Shown piece by piece: positions 7,940-8,742 of a DNA stretch of 8,742 nt. The position numbers and the translations under genes are program-made. This DNA comes from JANXLS01 sp038227045 (GTDB lineage Bacteria; Planctomycetota; SZUA-567; H5-PLA8). Within the stretch, counting starts at the first letter, position 1; every line of letters begins with the position of its first letter. A model generated the notes under the pieces. The model did not search any database and was not told the origin of the DNA. It saw nothing but the letters and a program-made list of their open reading frames with translations. The stretch is taken from the NCBI GenBank assembly GCA_038227045.1, contig JBBRQD010000175.1, positions 1 to 8,742 of the forward strand. The letters run 5' to 3'.

Positions 7940-7974
7940 GCCGTGCTCTTGTTAAGCACGGCGTTCTTTCGTTC
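7940..7974 (+). terminator. Probable intrinsic terminator of the drm operon
   Basis: Perfect eight-pair stem GCCGTGCT (7940-7947) and AGCACGGC (7955-7962) with a seven-base loop, followed by the pyrimidine-rich tail GTTCTTTCGTTC. It sits 39 bases after the drmC stop and 123 bases before the next gene, the expected place for ending the operon. The T-tract is interrupted, so efficiency is uncertain. Confidence 0.55.
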
Positions 7975-8084
7975 AGGAGGGGTTGTTTTTAATACTGCCA
8001 CTTAAACAGCGTTCTGCGTAGTTTATTTCGTAGGGGGTACACCTCTTACTAAAATCTGAGAGCGAACGTTACGAGGATTCTTCG

Positions 8085-8534
8085 ATGATAATTAAATTTG
8101 ATGTGTTAGATAATACAGATGTCACGGGCTTAGAGCAAGGATATGTTACCATTATTGCATCCCGTTGCATACTTTGTTCAAAAAAAAAGTCTTCGATGAT
8201 TTTCGTTTGCATCCCATTGTTTTTAAATGGAATTGTTAGGCTCCTGACAACAAACCTTCGCGAATGCGAGTTTCCAGCAGTTAGCAGTTCATTTCAATTC
8301 GAGATTATAAAAATTAATAAAAAGATGGTTAAAGTAATACATGAAAAAAAAGTCCTCGAACGAATGTCTAATGAAGAACTTATTAAATGCGTATGGAATG
8401 CTACAGTTGAAATTCTGTCAAAATATCCGCATCTTTTAACTGAGCCTGATGAATATGAAACTGCTCTCGATTTAAATACTTGTTTGGAAAACTTCCGTAC
8501 CGCTTTTGGACCTCGAGGGATGGAAATGATTTGA
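8085..8534 (+). CDS. AT-rich hypothetical protein
   Basis: Predicted 149-residue protein I do not recognise. The ATG is preceded by GAGG (8073-8076) eight bases upstream. The N-terminal half looks strand-rich and contains C28-I-L-C31, a lysine run (33-35) and a hydrophobic stretch (about 38-54) too short and mixed to call a membrane helix with confidence. The C-terminal half is charged and helical (for example MSNEELIKCVWNATVEILSK and DEYETALDLNTCLENFRTAFG). Its base composition is far more AT-rich than the drm genes, with many AAA, ATT and TTA codons, so it was probably acquired separately. It lies beyond the operon's terminator hairpin and is likely transcribed independently. It contains A9 and A8 runs that could allow slippage. 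It could be a small immunity-type or cargo protein, but nothing in the sequence decides this. Confidence 0.55.
   Translation: MIIKFDVLDNTDVTGLEQGYVTIIASRCILCSKKKSSMIFVCIPLFLNGIVRLLTTNLRECEFPAVSSSFQFEIIKINKKMVKVIHEKKVLERMSNEELIKCVWNATVEILSKYPHLLTEPDEYETALDLNTCLENFRTAFGPRGMEMI
8181..8359 (+). repeat. Pair of poly-A direct repeats within the AT-rich gene
   Basis: Two 16-base copies at 8181-8196 and 8344-8359 match at 15 positions: an A8 run followed by GTC, then T or C, then TCGA. The first copy is extended to A9 by base 8180. They are 163 bases apart, so they are read in different frames (as KKKSS and as EKKVLE) and do not represent a repeated protein motif. They may be chance in AT-rich DNA or sites of polymerase slippage. 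Confidence 0.35.
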
Positions 8535-8742
8535 TAATAAACGGATAATCCAGCTTTAGAAATTTAACTGTGAACGTCCCGTCCTGTTCAAAAACTATGA
8601 GTTGGCTTAAAACCAAGGCGAGCAGTAGGTTGATCTGGAATTTTGAAAACGAAAGATCGTTTCGGATAGCGAAGGCGAGGTGGCGCAGGCCAAGCGCGGT
8701 GAAGTGCGGACAGATTTTCATTCAGGCCACGGTAGTGGCGAG
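8535..8742. other. Right-end stretch without a supported gene
   Basis: After the AT-rich gene the sequence stays AT-rich to about 8660 and then becomes GC-rich to the window end, suggesting another composition boundary. A minus-strand frame opens at an ATG at 8721 (MKICPHFTALGLRHLAFAIR and onward) and runs to 8401, but its second half lies antisense to the plus-strand gene and no ribosome binding site is clear. Several plus-strand frames are also open to the edge. I cannot choose among them from this length. Confidence 0.3.

Noticed and set aside
7901..8084. CRISPR array, tRNA or integrase attachment site in the intergenic stretch
   Set aside because: No repeat-spacer pattern, no cloverleaf and no duplicated core sequence could be seen; only the two hairpins stand out.
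8401..8721. Minus-strand 106-codon frame at the right end
   Set aside because: Its second half is antisense to the better-supported gene at 8085, and no ribosome binding site or known motif is visible; the first half might be a remnant but is too short to call.

Overview
The window is a bacterial defence locus built around a three-gene core that I read as DISARM: drmA (SF2-type helicase), drmB (DUF1998 protein) and drmC (single-HKD phospholipase D-family protein), all on the + strand and tightly coupled. drmA and drmB overlap by 4 bases (ATGA) and drmB and drmC by 1 base (TGATG). Immediately upstream on the same strand are a membrane-anchored coiled-coil protein with nine near-perfect glutamine heptads and a TIR-like protein with a candidate catalytic glutamate. 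The TIR-like gene ends 19 bases before the best drmA start, so it is probably in the same transcript.

Layout. 1 to about 205/259: minus-strand remnant of another gene, missing its 5' end and running off the left edge. 206-904: membrane coiled-coil protein. 945-1904: TIR-like protein. 1924-5283: DrmA. 5280-7100: DrmB. 7100-7900: DrmC. 7901-8084: intergenic stretch with two tandem hairpins, the second of terminator type. 8085-8534: an AT-rich hypothetical gene. 8535-8742: no gene I can support.

How the genes may work together. In DISARM, DrmA and DrmB form a DNA-binding helicase complex that blocks incoming phage DNA, DrmC is an accessory nuclease-like subunit, and a methyltransferase normally marks host DNA. 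No methyltransferase is visible here, and neither is class 1 drmD nor class 2 drmE. The core instead sits with a TIR-like gene and a membrane protein. One inference is that this is a methylase-free DISARM variant with an NAD-depleting or otherwise toxic second layer. The plainer alternatives are two adjacent independent systems in a defence island, or a methylase gene just outside the window.

Organism. The drm genes are GC-rich, the two upstream genes are visibly less so, and the gene at 8085 is AT-rich. With the broken gene on the left, this points to a mosaic accessory island. The host is a bacterium, but I cannot place it further from this sequence.
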